Below, piece by piece: positions 15,490 to 24,162 of a stretch of DNA of 50,820 bases. The stretch comes from an uncultured Pelagibacteraceae bacterium (GTDB taxonomy: Bacteria > Pseudomonadota > Alphaproteobacteria > Pelagibacterales > Pelagibacteraceae). The stretch covers positions 1 to 50,820 of the forward strand of contig CACIUJ010000004.1 in the NCBI GenBank assembly GCA_902589795.1, given 5' to 3'. The position numbers and the translations under genes were made by a program. Each line of letters begins with the position of its first letter. Position 1 is the stretch's first letter. Under the pieces are notes generated by a model. That model searched no databases. It had not been told where the DNA came from and worked only from the letters and a program-made list of their open reading frames with translations.

Positions 15490-16488
15490 TTACATCCAGC
15501 CTTTTTCTTTATAATATTTAATTGCTCCCGGATGTAATGGTGCAGATACACCATCTACTATCATTTTCTTTGGATCTAGATCTTTAAACGCGTCGTGTTG
15601 CTTTTTGAAATCTTCAAGATTTTCAAAAACAGCTCTCACTACAGCATAAACTAAATCGTCTGATACCTCAGCACTTGTAACTACTGAAGCCATAACACCA
15701 AAAGTTGTTACATCTTTTTTAGAAGTTTTGTAAGTTCCTTTTGGAATTGTTGCCCATGCATAAAAAGGATTATCAGCAACTAATTTTTTTACAGCATCTG
15801 TTTGCAAATCAATTATAGACGCTCCGCATCCATCTGTTGCTTGTCTAACTCCTGAATTTGGAACACCTACTGTATAACCATATGCATCAATTTTTCCATC
15901 GCAAAGAGCTCCGGATTGTTCTGATGAGCCTAGCTCTGATGCTGCACTAAAATAACTAGTGTCTACACCATGGGCTTCCATAAGAACTTCGAACGTTCCT
16001 CTTTGTCCTGAACCAGGGTTTCCAATATTTACTTTTTTACCCTTCATAGAATCCCAATTTTTAATTTTAGATTTTTTTCCAACTAAAATTTGGAATGGTT
16101 CTGGATGCGCTGAAAATATTGCTCTTAAACCTTTAAATGGTTTAACCTTATCAGGCATTGTGCCATTGTAGGCATGATACTGCCAATCAGATTGAGCCAC
16201 ACCAAATTGGAGTTCACCTTCCATTATCTGACCGATATTATAAGTTGATCCTCCAGTTGAAGGCGCTGAGCAGCGATAAGCTTTGTCAGTACCTTTTTTT
16301 CTACCATGTTCTGCTGACTGAAGCATTGCAACCATTTTACAAATTGCGTTACCTACTTGGAAGTAAACTCCAGTTGGCCCACCTGTTCCTATTGAAAAGA
16401 ACTCTGCTGATTTTGCTACTGTCGACAGTGGTGCCGATACAGTAAACATCAATAGTGCTCCTGCAATAGTGGAAATAAATTTTCTCAT
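15490..16488 (-). CDS. TAXI-family TRAP transporter substrate-binding protein
   Basis: Periplasmic receptor of 332 residues. A signal peptide (MRKFISTIAGALLMFTVSAP, cut near AKSAEFF) precedes the TAXI signature FFSIGTGGPTGVYFQVGNAI. Further family landmarks are GVAQSDWQYHAYNG, KKVNIGNPGSGQRGTFEVLM and the C-terminal HPGAIKYYKEKGWM. It binds an unidentified, probably carboxylate-containing, solute and hands it to the fused permease encoded downstream. The start has a strong purine-rich ribosome site (AGGAGG on the coding strand just upstream). Confidence 0.93.
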   Translation of the reverse strand: MRKFISTIAGALLMFTVSAPLSTVAKSAEFFSIGTGGPTGVYFQVGNAICKMVAMLQSAEHGRKKGTDKAYRCSAPSTGGSTYNIGQIMEGELQFGVAQSDWQYHAYNGTMPDKVKPFKGLRAIFSAHPEPFQILVGKKSKIKNWDSMKGKKVNIGNPGSGQRGTFEVLMEAHGVDTSYFSAASELGSSEQSGALCDGKIDAYGYTVGVPNSGVRQATDGCGASIIDLQTDAVKKLVADNPFYAWATIPKGTYKTSKKDVTTFGVMASVVTSAEVSDDLVYAVVRAVFENLEDFKKQHDAFKDLDPKKMIVDGVSAPLHPGAIKYYKEKGWM

Positions 16489-16555
16489 TTTTTCCTCCTT
16501 TAATTATTTTTAAAAATAAATTTAATGTAATAAGGATATCAACTTTAAAATGAAT

Positions 16556-17791
16556 CTAAAGTGATTTTGACCATTCTTTTAACGCTTTTACGCCATTAAC
16601 TATATTTGGTGCATTTTTTTTTAGATCAGCATAATCTAGTTTTTTACTACCTAAGGTATTCTTTAAAAAGTTAGCTCCATCAAAGTCAGTGTAGCTCAAT
16701 CTAGCTATCATTTTTTTTTTACTAAATCCAAAATCACTACCTGGAAGTAAAGCTACACCAGTTTTATTCAAAATATCTTTACACATTTCAGATGATGAAG
16801 AAAACTTAGCATTTGTAAACTCGGGTAATAAATAAAATCCACCTTCTGGTTTTTTTATATTTACTGCATTTGATTTTAAATTTTCATAAACGTAATTACC
16901 TATAAATTCTAGAATATTTCTAACTTTATCTAAATATTTAGTATGATCTCCTTTATATGCTTCCAATGCTGCATATTGAATTGGTGCACTAACCGAAGAA
17001 AAAGATTCGCTACATAATATTTTTAAACTATTTTTCAATTCCTTTAGATGCTTTGGTATAGCAAAAAAACCTAATCTCCAACCGCCTGCTCCGCACCATT
17101 TACTTAAGCCATTACTAACTATTGTTCTTTCTGGATAAAATTTTGAAATTGATTTATACTCTTTATTAAAAGTTAATTCAGAGTATATTTCATCAGATAA
17201 AATTATTAATTTATACTTTTTTGCAATTTTAGCAATTTCACTTAAATTTTTGCATATAGTTCCTGATGGATTATTTGGTGAATTTAAAAAGAGTAAAATA
17301 TTTTTATTTTTTAATTTTTTTATTTTATTTTCTAAATCTTCAGTAGAAGGAAACCAATTATTATCCATGCTAGTCTGTATCCAATGTACTTTGTTCTTAG
17401 CTAAAAGTGCTTGAGGTTGGTATGATACCCAGCTAGGGGCGGGAAGTAGTATTTCGCCATTAAAAGCAATTTGAGTAAGCAACATCAGTTCTTTAGTTCC
17501 TGGTCCAATAATTATGTCTTCAGGTATAAAATGATTATTATTTTTTTTATTAATATAATTTGCAATTGTTATTCTAAGTTCCTCAAGACCTTGCATAGGC
17601 AAATATGTATTTTTACTAGCATTATTTTTCAATGCATTAACGATAGAATCTGGAATTGGAAATGGAGATTGCCCAAAACCAAATTTATAAATTTTTTTTC
17701 CACTCTTTTTTAATTTATTTGACTCCTCGTTTATTGCTAAAGTGGCAGAGAGTTTTAAGCTGCTTACCTGATCTTTAATAATTTTATTCAT
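16556..17791 (-). CDS. Pyridoxal-phosphate aminotransferase, class I/II
   Basis: A 411-residue fold-type I aminotransferase. The PLP lysine lies in SNGLSKWCGAGGWRLGFFAI. Other landmarks are IIGPGTKELML, FLNSPNNPSGTIC and LSDEIYSELTF, with GVALLPGSDFG near the C-terminus. The substrate is not evident; aspartate, aromatic or alanine-type activity are all possible. It overlaps the end of the acetoacetyl-CoA synthetase gene by 8 bases, so the two are cotranscribed. Confidence 0.85.
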   Translation of the reverse strand: MNKIIKDQVSSLKLSATLAINEESNKLKKSGKKIYKFGFGQSPFPIPDSIVNALKNNASKNTYLPMQGLEELRITIANYINKKNNNHFIPEDIIIGPGTKELMLLTQIAFNGEILLPAPSWVSYQPQALLAKNKVHWIQTSMDNNWFPSTEDLENKIKKLKNKNILLFLNSPNNPSGTICKNLSEIAKIAKKYKLIILSDEIYSELTFNKEYKSISKFYPERTIVSNGLSKWCGAGGWRLGFFAIPKHLKELKNSLKILCSESFSSVSAPIQYAALEAYKGDHTKYLDKVRNILEFIGNYVYENLKSNAVNIKKPEGGFYLLPEFTNAKFSSSSEMCKDILNKTGVALLPGSDFGFSKKKMIARLSYTDFDGANFLKNTLGSKKLDYADLKKNAPNIVNGVKALKEWSKSL

Positions 17792-19739
17792 ATAATTCTT
17801 TAATATTTATAAATTGTTTTAAACTATCTGGATTAGCTAAAGCTTCCAAGTTTTTTATTGTCTCTCCTTCTATAGTTTGTTTTACGGCTAGCTCAACAAG
17901 TTTGCCATTTTTTGTTTTTGGTATCTCAAAAATAGATATTATTTTTGAAGGAACGTGTCTTGGTGAAGCTTTAGATCTTATTTCTATTTTAATTTTTTCT
18001 ATTATTTTTTTGTTTAATTCATAACCCTGATTAAGTACGACAAATAAAATTATTCTAATATCATTATTCCAAGATTGACCAACGACTATTGACTCATTAA
18101 TTTCTTCTAATTTTTCTACAACATTATATATTTCCGCAGTTCCTAGTCTAACACCTCCTGGATTAAGAGTAGTATCTGACCTTCCAAAAATAACAAAGCT
18201 GCCTTCTTCTGTAACTTTTGCAAAATCCCCGTGATGCCATACGTTTTTGAATTTTTCAAAATAAGAGGCCTTATATTTTTTATTACCATCATCGTTCCAA
18301 AAATACACTGGCATTGAAGGAAAAGGCTTTTTACAAACTAATTCTCCTTTTTGATTTTTTATGGAAAATCCATTTTCATCATAAACATCCACATCCATAC
18401 CTAAGCCTCTATTTTGAATTTCGCCAGCATGAACTGGTTGAAATAAATTACCCAATACAAAACATGAAACAATATCTGTTCCACCCGAAATGGAAGATAG
18501 ATGAACATCATTTTTTATATTTGCATATATATATTTAAAACCATCTTTAGATAGGGGAGATCCGGTTGAACAAATGGTTCTTAATTTTGTCAAATCATAA
18601 TTATTTTTTGGAACAACCTTATTGTTTTTTAGTGCATCTATATATTTAGCGCTAATACCGAATAAAGTAATTTTTTCTTCACTAGCAAGCTGAAATAGTA
18701 AATCGTTCTTTTTATATAGTGGAAAACCATCAAATAATAAAATTGTCGCTTTTAAAGCAAGTGAACCCACAAGCCAATTCCACATCATCCAACCACATGT
18801 TGTAAAATAAAATACTCTGTCATTTTCTTTTATATCACAATGTATTTGCAGTTCCTTATTATGTTGAATTAATACTCCACCTGTTCCATGACAAATACAT
18901 TTTGGTTTTCCTGTTGTGCCACTAGAATAAAGAATAGCCAAAGGGTCATTAAAATTAAATTTTTTATAAATAATTTTATTATTGCTTTCAGAACTAGTTA
19001 ATTGACTCCAATCGATTATTATTTTTTTTTTATTGTATTTCTCAATTTCTGTACCTGGATAAGGAATAACAACAATTTTTTTTATGGAAGGTATTTTTTT
19101 AATTATGCTTGTTAATCTATCAAGAATACTAATTTTTTTTCCATTATAAAAATATTTATCACCAATAAATAAGATTTTTGGATTTATTTGTGAAAATCTA
19201 TCTATAACCCCATTGCTGCCAAAATCAGGTGAGCATGAAGACCATATTGCCCCAATGGAAGAAGTTGCAAGGTATGCAATAACTGTTTCTGGAATATTTG
19301 GAAGATAGGCTGCTACCGTATCTCCACTTTTAATTCCATTAGATAACATCCAACTCGATATATTTGAAACATTAAAATTTAAGTGTTTCCAACTTATTTC
19401 TTTTCTAAAACCATTTTCGCTTCTAAATATAATTGCTGGAGTCTCATCATTTTTCTTAAGCAAATTTTCTGCATAATTAAGTTTGGCATCTGGGAAAAAT
19501 CTGTTTTTATAAAATACATCAGACTTTTTTAGTACAGCTTTGCCTTGGTCACCATTTATTTGTGTAAATTCCCAAATTGATTTCCAAAAATCCTCTGGAT
19601 TTTTTATTGACCAATCCCAAATTTTATTAAAATCAGTTCCCACATCTATTTTATATTTTTCCCTGATAAAATTTGAATAAAAATATAGATTTGTATTTTT
19701 TAATTTTTCGTTACCCAGTTTCCAAATATAAGATTTCAT
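17784..19739 (-). CDS. Acetoacetyl-CoA synthetase
   Basis: ANL-superfamily ligase of 651 residues, the usual length for acetoacetate-CoA ligase. The N-terminal cap shows IREKYKIDVGTDFNKIWDWS and FFPDAKLNYAENLL, which match that family rather than plain acetate ligases. The adenylation motif is AILYSSGTTGKPKCICHGTG, followed by FYFTTCGWMMWNW and the FGRSDTTLNPGGVRLGTAEI hinge. The C-terminal lysine lies in IPKTKNGKLVELAVK. It activates acetoacetate to acetoacetyl-CoA in the cytoplasm. It is the first gene of a two-gene leftward unit with the aminotransferase, divergent from the helicase gene. Confidence 0.88.
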   Translation of the reverse strand: MKSYIWKLGNEKLKNTNLYFYSNFIREKYKIDVGTDFNKIWDWSIKNPEDFWKSIWEFTQINGDQGKAVLKKSDVFYKNRFFPDAKLNYAENLLKKNDETPAIIFRSENGFRKEISWKHLNFNVSNISSWMLSNGIKSGDTVAAYLPNIPETVIAYLATSSIGAIWSSCSPDFGSNGVIDRFSQINPKILFIGDKYFYNGKKISILDRLTSIIKKIPSIKKIVVIPYPGTEIEKYNKKKIIIDWSQLTSSESNNKIIYKKFNFNDPLAILYSSGTTGKPKCICHGTGGVLIQHNKELQIHCDIKENDRVFYFTTCGWMMWNWLVGSLALKATILLFDGFPLYKKNDLLFQLASEEKITLFGISAKYIDALKNNKVVPKNNYDLTKLRTICSTGSPLSKDGFKYIYANIKNDVHLSSISGGTDIVSCFVLGNLFQPVHAGEIQNRGLGMDVDVYDENGFSIKNQKGELVCKKPFPSMPVYFWNDDGNKKYKASYFEKFKNVWHHGDFAKVTEEGSFVIFGRSDTTLNPGGVRLGTAEIYNVVEKLEEINESIVVGQSWNNDIRIILFVVLNQGYELNKKIIEKIKIEIRSKASPRHVPSKIISIFEIPKTKNGKLVELAVKQTIEGETIKNLEALANPDSLKQFINIKELYE

Positions 19740-19912
19740 AGCTCCATTATGTCAAAAAAAAATAATATTGAATTCTCTAAAATTATGCTAAACTTAAATT
19801 TCAATTATTGAAAAGGAGAACTTTTTATTCGTTGATTCGGTCATGTTTTAATCTTCATTTGTTCTATACTTTGATCTAGATGTAGCATACCAATAAAAAT
19901 AACACACAACAG

Positions 19913-22393
19913 ATGGAATTTGAAAAAAAAAGAATTACTGCAGTTTTGGGACCAACTAATACTGGCAAGACTCACCTCGCCGTGGAAACTATGTTGGAAT
20001 ATAAAACTGGAATTATAGGTTTTCCACTAAGGTTGTTAGCTAGAGAAATTTATGACAAATGCGTAATAAAATTAGGAAAAGAAAAAGTAGCATTAATTAC
20101 TGGTGAAGAAAAAATAATACCAGAATCTCCTCGTTATTACATTTGCACTGTAGAATCTATGCCTCAAGATATACTTGTAGATTTTGTTGCAATTGATGAA
20201 ATACAAATGTGCACTGATCATGAAAGGGGCCACATATTTACTGATAGATTATTAAACTCAAGGGGGGGGAAGCTCACTATGTTCTTGGGTTCACACACAA
20301 TGAAACAGTTAATTAGCTCAATTAAAGATAAAGTAGAGTTTGTAAGCAGAGACCGTTATTCTAAATTAACATACAGCGGATATAAAAAAATATCCCGATT
20401 AAATCCCAAAACTGCATTAATCGCATTTTCAGTGGATGAAGTTTATGCCATTGGTGAATTAGTAAGACGACAAAAAGGAGGAGCGGCTGTAATCATGGGT
20501 TCTTTAAGTCCAAAAACTAGAAATGCACAAGTAGAGCTTTATCAATCCGGTGATGCAAATTTTCTTGTTGCTACCGATGCAATAGGAATGGGAATTAATA
20601 TGGATATAAACAATATAAGCTTTACTAATCTAAAAAAATTTGATGGGAAAAAAACAAGAAGATTAAACTTAAGTGAAATTTCTCAAATAGCTGGCAGAGC
20701 CGGTAGACACATAAACGATGGAAGTTTTGGTATGACTGGACAGTGCGAAAGTTTATCGGCGGATGAAATTGAAAAAATTGAAGCACACGAGCTAAATAAA
20801 ATAAATGTAATATATTGGAGAAATTCAAATCTTAACTTTCAAAATTTAGAAAGTTTAAATGTATCGCTTGAAAAAAAACCAGAACATGAATTTTTAAAAA
20901 GAATTAGTGACTGCGAGGATGAAAAAGTATTAAAATTATTAACGAAAGGAAATAGTAAAATAGAAATTAGCAATACTAAAGATGTGATTGAAACTCTTTG
21001 GGAATGTTGTCAAATACCCGATTTTTCAAAAAAAGCTTATGGAAGTCACGTAGATGTTGTAAAAAAAGTTTTTTCTTTTTTAATCTCAAAAAAAAATAAG
21101 GTTTCGAATGATTACATGAAAACACAACTCAAGCATTTAGATTTATATGATGGCAATATAGATACTTTGGCTAATAGAATTTCAAATGTAAGAACTTGGT
21201 CTTACGTTGCAAATAAAAAAAATTGGACAGAAAATTCAGATTATTGGATAGAAAGGACTAAATATATAGAAGATAAACTTTCTGACAAACTGCATGAGGA
21301 GCTTACTAAAAGTTTTGTAGATAAAAGAATAAGCGTTTTATCTAGAAGTTTAAAACAAGATATTATCTTGGGTACGGAAATTAAAAATGAAAATGAAGTT
21401 ATTATTGATAATCAATATATGGGTAGACTCAAAGGATTAAAACTTGAGCTAGATCTTAAATCTGGCTCATTAAAAACAGATATAAAATCTTTAAAAAAGG
21501 CCGCAAGACAAGCTATAGCCCCTGAGCTAATGAGAAGAGTTAAAGAAATAATAAAAAGTGAATCTTTCGATATAAAAGATGATTTTAAAATCTATTGGAA
21601 AAATTACCCAATAGGATATCTTGTAAAAGGTAAAAATTACTTAAAGCCAAAATTAGAGTTAATAGTTGACGATGCTTTAGATTTAGATTCAAAAGAAAAA
21701 CTTAAAAACGATTTAGAAAATAAATTAAAAAAATTAATTAAAACTGAATTATCAGATCTTGTTAGATTAAGCGAAGCAGAATTCAACAATAATTACGTAA
21801 GAGCTCTGTGCTATCAATTGTTTGAAAACAATGGAGTTTTAAAAAGAGAAGTAATTAATAAAATGGTAAAAAATATTTCTAAAGAAGACAGATCTCAACT
21901 GCGAAGATCTGGAGTGAAAATAGGAAGATACCATATTTTCTTGCCGAAAATGTTAAAACCAAATGCAGTAAATCTTAGAGTAAAATTGTGGAAATTATAT
22001 TTCGTTAATGATCGTAAAAATAATATACCAAAGTTTGGACTAAATTTTTTAAAAGACGAAACAAAGATAAATAAAAGTTTTTTGTTGATATGCGGATTTG
22101 AAAATTTTGGTAAGTTTTATATCAGAGTAGATATTCTTGAAAGATTCTTCTTGCAAGTAATGGAAAACTCTAAAGATGGTGTTTTTAAAATAAATTCTGA
22201 TATGATTAATTTAATTGGATGTAATAAAGAAAATTTCTTAAAACTTTTAGAACTAATGCAATATAAACCTCAAAAAACAACACAAACAAATGAAGAATTG
22301 TTTAAATACTCACCCAAATTTATGAAAAGTAACACAAAAAAAATTAACAAAAATGATGCTTTTAAAAAGTTATCCGAACTCAGACTAAGATGA
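19913..22393 (+). CDS. SUV3-like RNA helicase
   Basis: An 826-residue superfamily 2 helicase of the mitochondrial SUV3 type found in Alphaproteobacteria. Motif I is GPTNTGKTHLA, motif II is DEIQM (DExH variant), then FLGSHTM, and motifs IV-VI include VIMGSLSPKTR, VATDAIGMGINMDI and QIAGRAGRH. The C-terminal 400 residues are Lys-rich and helical. Its job is probably RNA unwinding during decay or ribosome assembly. It is followed directly by terB-like, fdxA and carD. Confidence 0.88.
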   Translation: MEFEKKRITAVLGPTNTGKTHLAVETMLEYKTGIIGFPLRLLAREIYDKCVIKLGKEKVALITGEEKIIPESPRYYICTVESMPQDILVDFVAIDEIQMCTDHERGHIFTDRLLNSRGGKLTMFLGSHTMKQLISSIKDKVEFVSRDRYSKLTYSGYKKISRLNPKTALIAFSVDEVYAIGELVRRQKGGAAVIMGSLSPKTRNAQVELYQSGDANFLVATDAIGMGINMDINNISFTNLKKFDGKKTRRLNLSEISQIAGRAGRHINDGSFGMTGQCESLSADEIEKIEAHELNKINVIYWRNSNLNFQNLESLNVSLEKKPEHEFLKRISDCEDEKVLKLLTKGNSKIEISNTKDVIETLWECCQIPDFSKKAYGSHVDVVKKVFSFLISKKNKVSNDYMKTQLKHLDLYDGNIDTLANRISNVRTWSYVANKKNWTENSDYWIERTKYIEDKLSDKLHEELTKSFVDKRISVLSRSLKQDIILGTEIKNENEVIIDNQYMGRLKGLKLELDLKSGSLKTDIKSLKKAARQAIAPELMRRVKEIIKSESFDIKDDFKIYWKNYPIGYLVKGKNYLKPKLELIVDDALDLDSKEKLKNDLENKLKKLIKTELSDLVRLSEAEFNNNYVRALCYQLFENNGVLKREVINKMVKNISKEDRSQLRRSGVKIGRYHIFLPKMLKPNAVNLRVKLWKLYFVNDRKNNIPKFGLNFLKDETKINKSFLLICGFENFGKFYIRVDILERFFLQVMENSKDGVFKINSDMINLIGCNKENFLKLLELMQYKPQKTTQTNEELFKYSPKFMKSNTKKINKNDAFKKLSELRLR

Positions 22394-22816
22394 ATGTTTA
22401 AAAAATTTTTTAATAAAGAAAAAAAGGATAATAGTAATAAAAACCTATTAGTAGCTTCTTTGTTAGTACATGCCGCCAAAATTGATGACCATTATACAGA
22501 GTCTGAAAAAATAATAATTAAAAAAGCTATAGTTGATTTAAAGTTAATTGAAAAAACTAAAGTCGAAAATTTATTAAAATTAGCTGAAGAAAAAGAAAAG
22601 GAATCAAATCAAATAATTGAATTCACAAAAGAAATTAAAAAACACCCTATGGAATTTCGTTTAAAAATAGTTGAAATACTTTGGAAAATTGTATATTCAG
22701 ACAACGCAAATGACAGTTATGAATCAAATTTAATAAGAAGAATTTGTGGTTTGCTTTACATATCTGACAAAGACAGCGGATTAATAAAAGAAAAAATTAA
22801 AAAATTGGAACAATAA
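22394..22816 (+). CDS. TerB-like helical protein
   Basis: A 140-residue all-helical protein with the TerB fold pattern: [20 protein letters not shown] (first helix plus acidic loop D/E cluster) and a second half repeat [20 protein letters not shown]. TerB domains bind metal through acidic residues and occur in many proteins not linked to tellurite. It begins at the base after the helicase stop and ends 2 bases before fdxA, so it belongs to the same unit. Function is not known. Confidence 0.78.
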   Translation: MFKKFFNKEKKDNSNKNLLVASLLVHAAKIDDHYTESEKIIIKKAIVDLKLIEKTKVENLLKLAEEKEKESNQIIEFTKEIKKHPMEFRLKIVEILWKIVYSDNANDSYESNLIRRICGLLYISDKDSGLIKEKIKKLEQ

Positions 22817-22818
22817 AA

Positions 22819-23160
22819 ATGACCTACATCGTAAATGATAAATGTATTAAGTGCAAATTAATGGACTGCGTAGAAGTTTGTCCAGTGGATTGTTTTTATG
22901 AAGGTGAAAATATGCTAGTCATTAAACCGGATGAGTGTATTGATTGTGGAGTATGTGAACCAGAATGTCCTACAGATGCAATAAAGGCAGACACGGAAGA
23001 TGATTCTACCAAGTGGATTGAGCTTAATGAAAAATATAGTAATCTGTGGCCAAATATAACCAAGAAAAGACCGGATGATGTTCCTCAGGATGAAGCAAAG
23101 TGGCGTGGAGTTAATGATAAGCTAAAATATTTAAGTGAAAAACCAGGAAAAGGAGATTAA
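22819..23160 (+). CDS. fdxA: Seven-iron ferredoxin FdxA
   Basis: A 113-residue ferredoxin with two cluster motifs. Cys9, Cys17 and Cys21 plus Cys12/Cys25 lie in [19 protein letters not shown], and Cys40-x2-Cys43-x2-Cys46-x3-CysPro is the second site ([12 protein letters not shown]). This is the [3Fe-4S][4Fe-4S] type. The C-terminal extension [19 protein letters not shown] is typical of alphaproteobacterial FdxA. It acts as a soluble electron carrier. The location before carD is conserved in the class. Confidence 0.93.
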   Translation: MTYIVNDKCIKCKLMDCVEVCPVDCFYEGENMLVIKPDECIDCGVCEPECPTDAIKADTEDDSTKWIELNEKYSNLWPNITKKRPDDVPQDEAKWRGVNDKLKYLSEKPGKGD

Positions 23161-23172
23161 TAAAAATTTAAT

Positions 23173-23835
23173 ATGGGAAGAAAGAAAAAAACTAAAAAAA
23201 AAATAAAAAAAACTAATAAAAAAATTAGTGTTCCAGCAAAAAAAATAATAAATCAGACCGTCTCAAAAGCTGATGAAAAAATATTAATAAAAAAGATTAA
23301 AAAACAACCAACTGAGAAAAGGGAATATGATGTTAATGACTTTGTCGTATACCCAAAACATGGTGTTGGAAAAATAATTGGTGTTGAAAAAGCAAAAATA
23401 GGTGAAATAGAAATTACTTTTTATAAAGTCATGATAGAAAAAGAAAAGCTTACCTTAAGTATACCACTTAATCAACAATCTCACTTAAGACATGTATCAA
23501 GCGTCAATCAAATTAATAAAGCAATTAATATTTTAAAGGGAAAGCCAAAAATAAAAAGAACAATGTGGAGTAGAAGAGCACAAGAATATGAACAAAAAAT
23601 TAATTCAGGTAAAATCTATGAGCTTGCAGAAGTAGTGAGAGATTTAAATAAAAAAACAGATGTTATTGCAGAGCAATCTTATAGCGAAAGACAACTTTTT
23701 GAAAAAGCTTACGAAAGATTAAAATCAGAATTTGAAGTAATTCTAAAAGAAAAAGCTCAATTAAAAATGGATAAAGCTTTAAAGAGAGAAGAAGTCGTTG
23801 AAAATATGAATGAAACGGTTGCTGCTCCGCAATAA
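23173..23835 (+). CDS. carD: CarD-family transcription regulator
   Basis: A 220-residue protein with the RNA-polymerase interaction domain beginning at about residue 55 (DVNDFVVYPKHGVGKIIGVE), followed by the helical DNA-binding part (MWSRRAQEYEQKINSGKIYE, LAEVVRDL, SYSERQLFEKA). CarD binds the RNA polymerase beta subunit and stabilises open complexes at many promoters. The first 50 residues are an extra Lys-rich, probably disordered region (MGRKKKTKKKIKK), longer than in many relatives. It is last in the rightward unit. Confidence 0.9.
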   Translation: MGRKKKTKKKIKKTNKKISVPAKKIINQTVSKADEKILIKKIKKQPTEKREYDVNDFVVYPKHGVGKIIGVEKAKIGEIEITFYKVMIEKEKLTLSIPLNQQSHLRHVSSVNQINKAINILKGKPKIKRTMWSRRAQEYEQKINSGKIYELAEVVRDLNKKTDVIAEQSYSERQLFEKAYERLKSEFEVILKEKAQLKMDKALKREEVVENMNETVAAPQ

Positions 23836-23838
23836 AAA

Positions 23839-23870
23839 AACGCCCCCTTTTCTTTGGAAAAGAGGGCGTT
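23839..23870 (-). terminator. Hairpin terminator of the tiny basic-peptide gene
   Basis: AACGCCCCCTTTTC and GAAAAGAGGGCGTT pair over about 13 positions with one mismatch around a TTTG loop. On the minus strand the hairpin is followed by seven T; on the plus strand no T run follows (AAATAAAG). It therefore fits leftward transcripts best, though the hairpin may also protect or end the carD mRNA. Confidence 0.8.
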
Positions 23871-23897
23871 AAATAAAGTTAAGTAAAAAGATTTACT

Positions 23898-23963
23898 TTA
23901 TCTTCTTCTTCTTTTCTTACCTTTTTTCTTTTTACCTTTTTTCTTTTTTCTACGTTTAGCCAT
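23898..23963 (-). CDS. 21-residue polycationic peptide
   Basis: Leftward frame ATG 23963 to TAA 23898 encodes MAKRRKKKKGKKKKGKKRRR plus a final Arg: 17 of 21 residues are Lys or Arg. Translation is supported by a strong Shine-Dalgarno (AGGGAG, about 7 bases before the ATG). Transcription is supported by a consensus-like promoter 60-90 bases upstream and a hairpin terminator just downstream. It stands alone as a complete small gene. The composition suggests binding of DNA, RNA or ribosomes by charge. I know no named family for it. Confidence 0.7.
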   Translation of the reverse strand: MAKRRKKKKGKKKKGKKRRRR

Positions 23964-24024
23964 TGTCAGCTCCCTTTTTGTCTTAATTAAAACAAATCAT
24001 TAAGTGATTCGCCTATTTGATTAA

Positions 24025-24052
24025 ACCATAAGTAATTTTCTACTCATGTCAA
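24025..24052 (-). promoter_or_regulatory. Sigma70-type promoter for the 21-residue peptide gene
   Basis: On the minus strand TTGACA (24052-24047) is followed by a 16-base spacer and TATGGT (24030-24025). The -35 is perfect and the -10 has four matches. Predicted start is near 24018, leaving a leader of about 55 bases before ATG 23963. Confidence 0.65.
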
Positions 24053-24162
24053 ACATAAACTTTGTTTACAATTTTTTTTAAATTAATTTTAGAAAAATAA
24101 TTTTTAAAAATTTATAAAAAACAAGTAATAACAATGTTTTTTTGATTATAAATTAATTGAAT

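Noticed and set aside
19740-19912. A possible leader peptide or conserved regulatory element before the helicase gene
   Set aside because: An AAGGAGA-like site and a short frame are present, but I could not match any known riboswitch, leader peptide or operator, and no stable hairpin is evident.
22394-22816. Tellurite resistance locus because of the TerB fold
   Set aside because: No other ter genes are nearby; the TerB fold is widespread and the gene sits in a helicase-ferredoxin-CarD unit.
23839-23870. Terminator of carD on the plus strand
   Set aside because: No T run follows on the plus strand; the seven-T run is on the minus side, matching the tiny leftward gene. A minor role for carD mRNA is not excluded.
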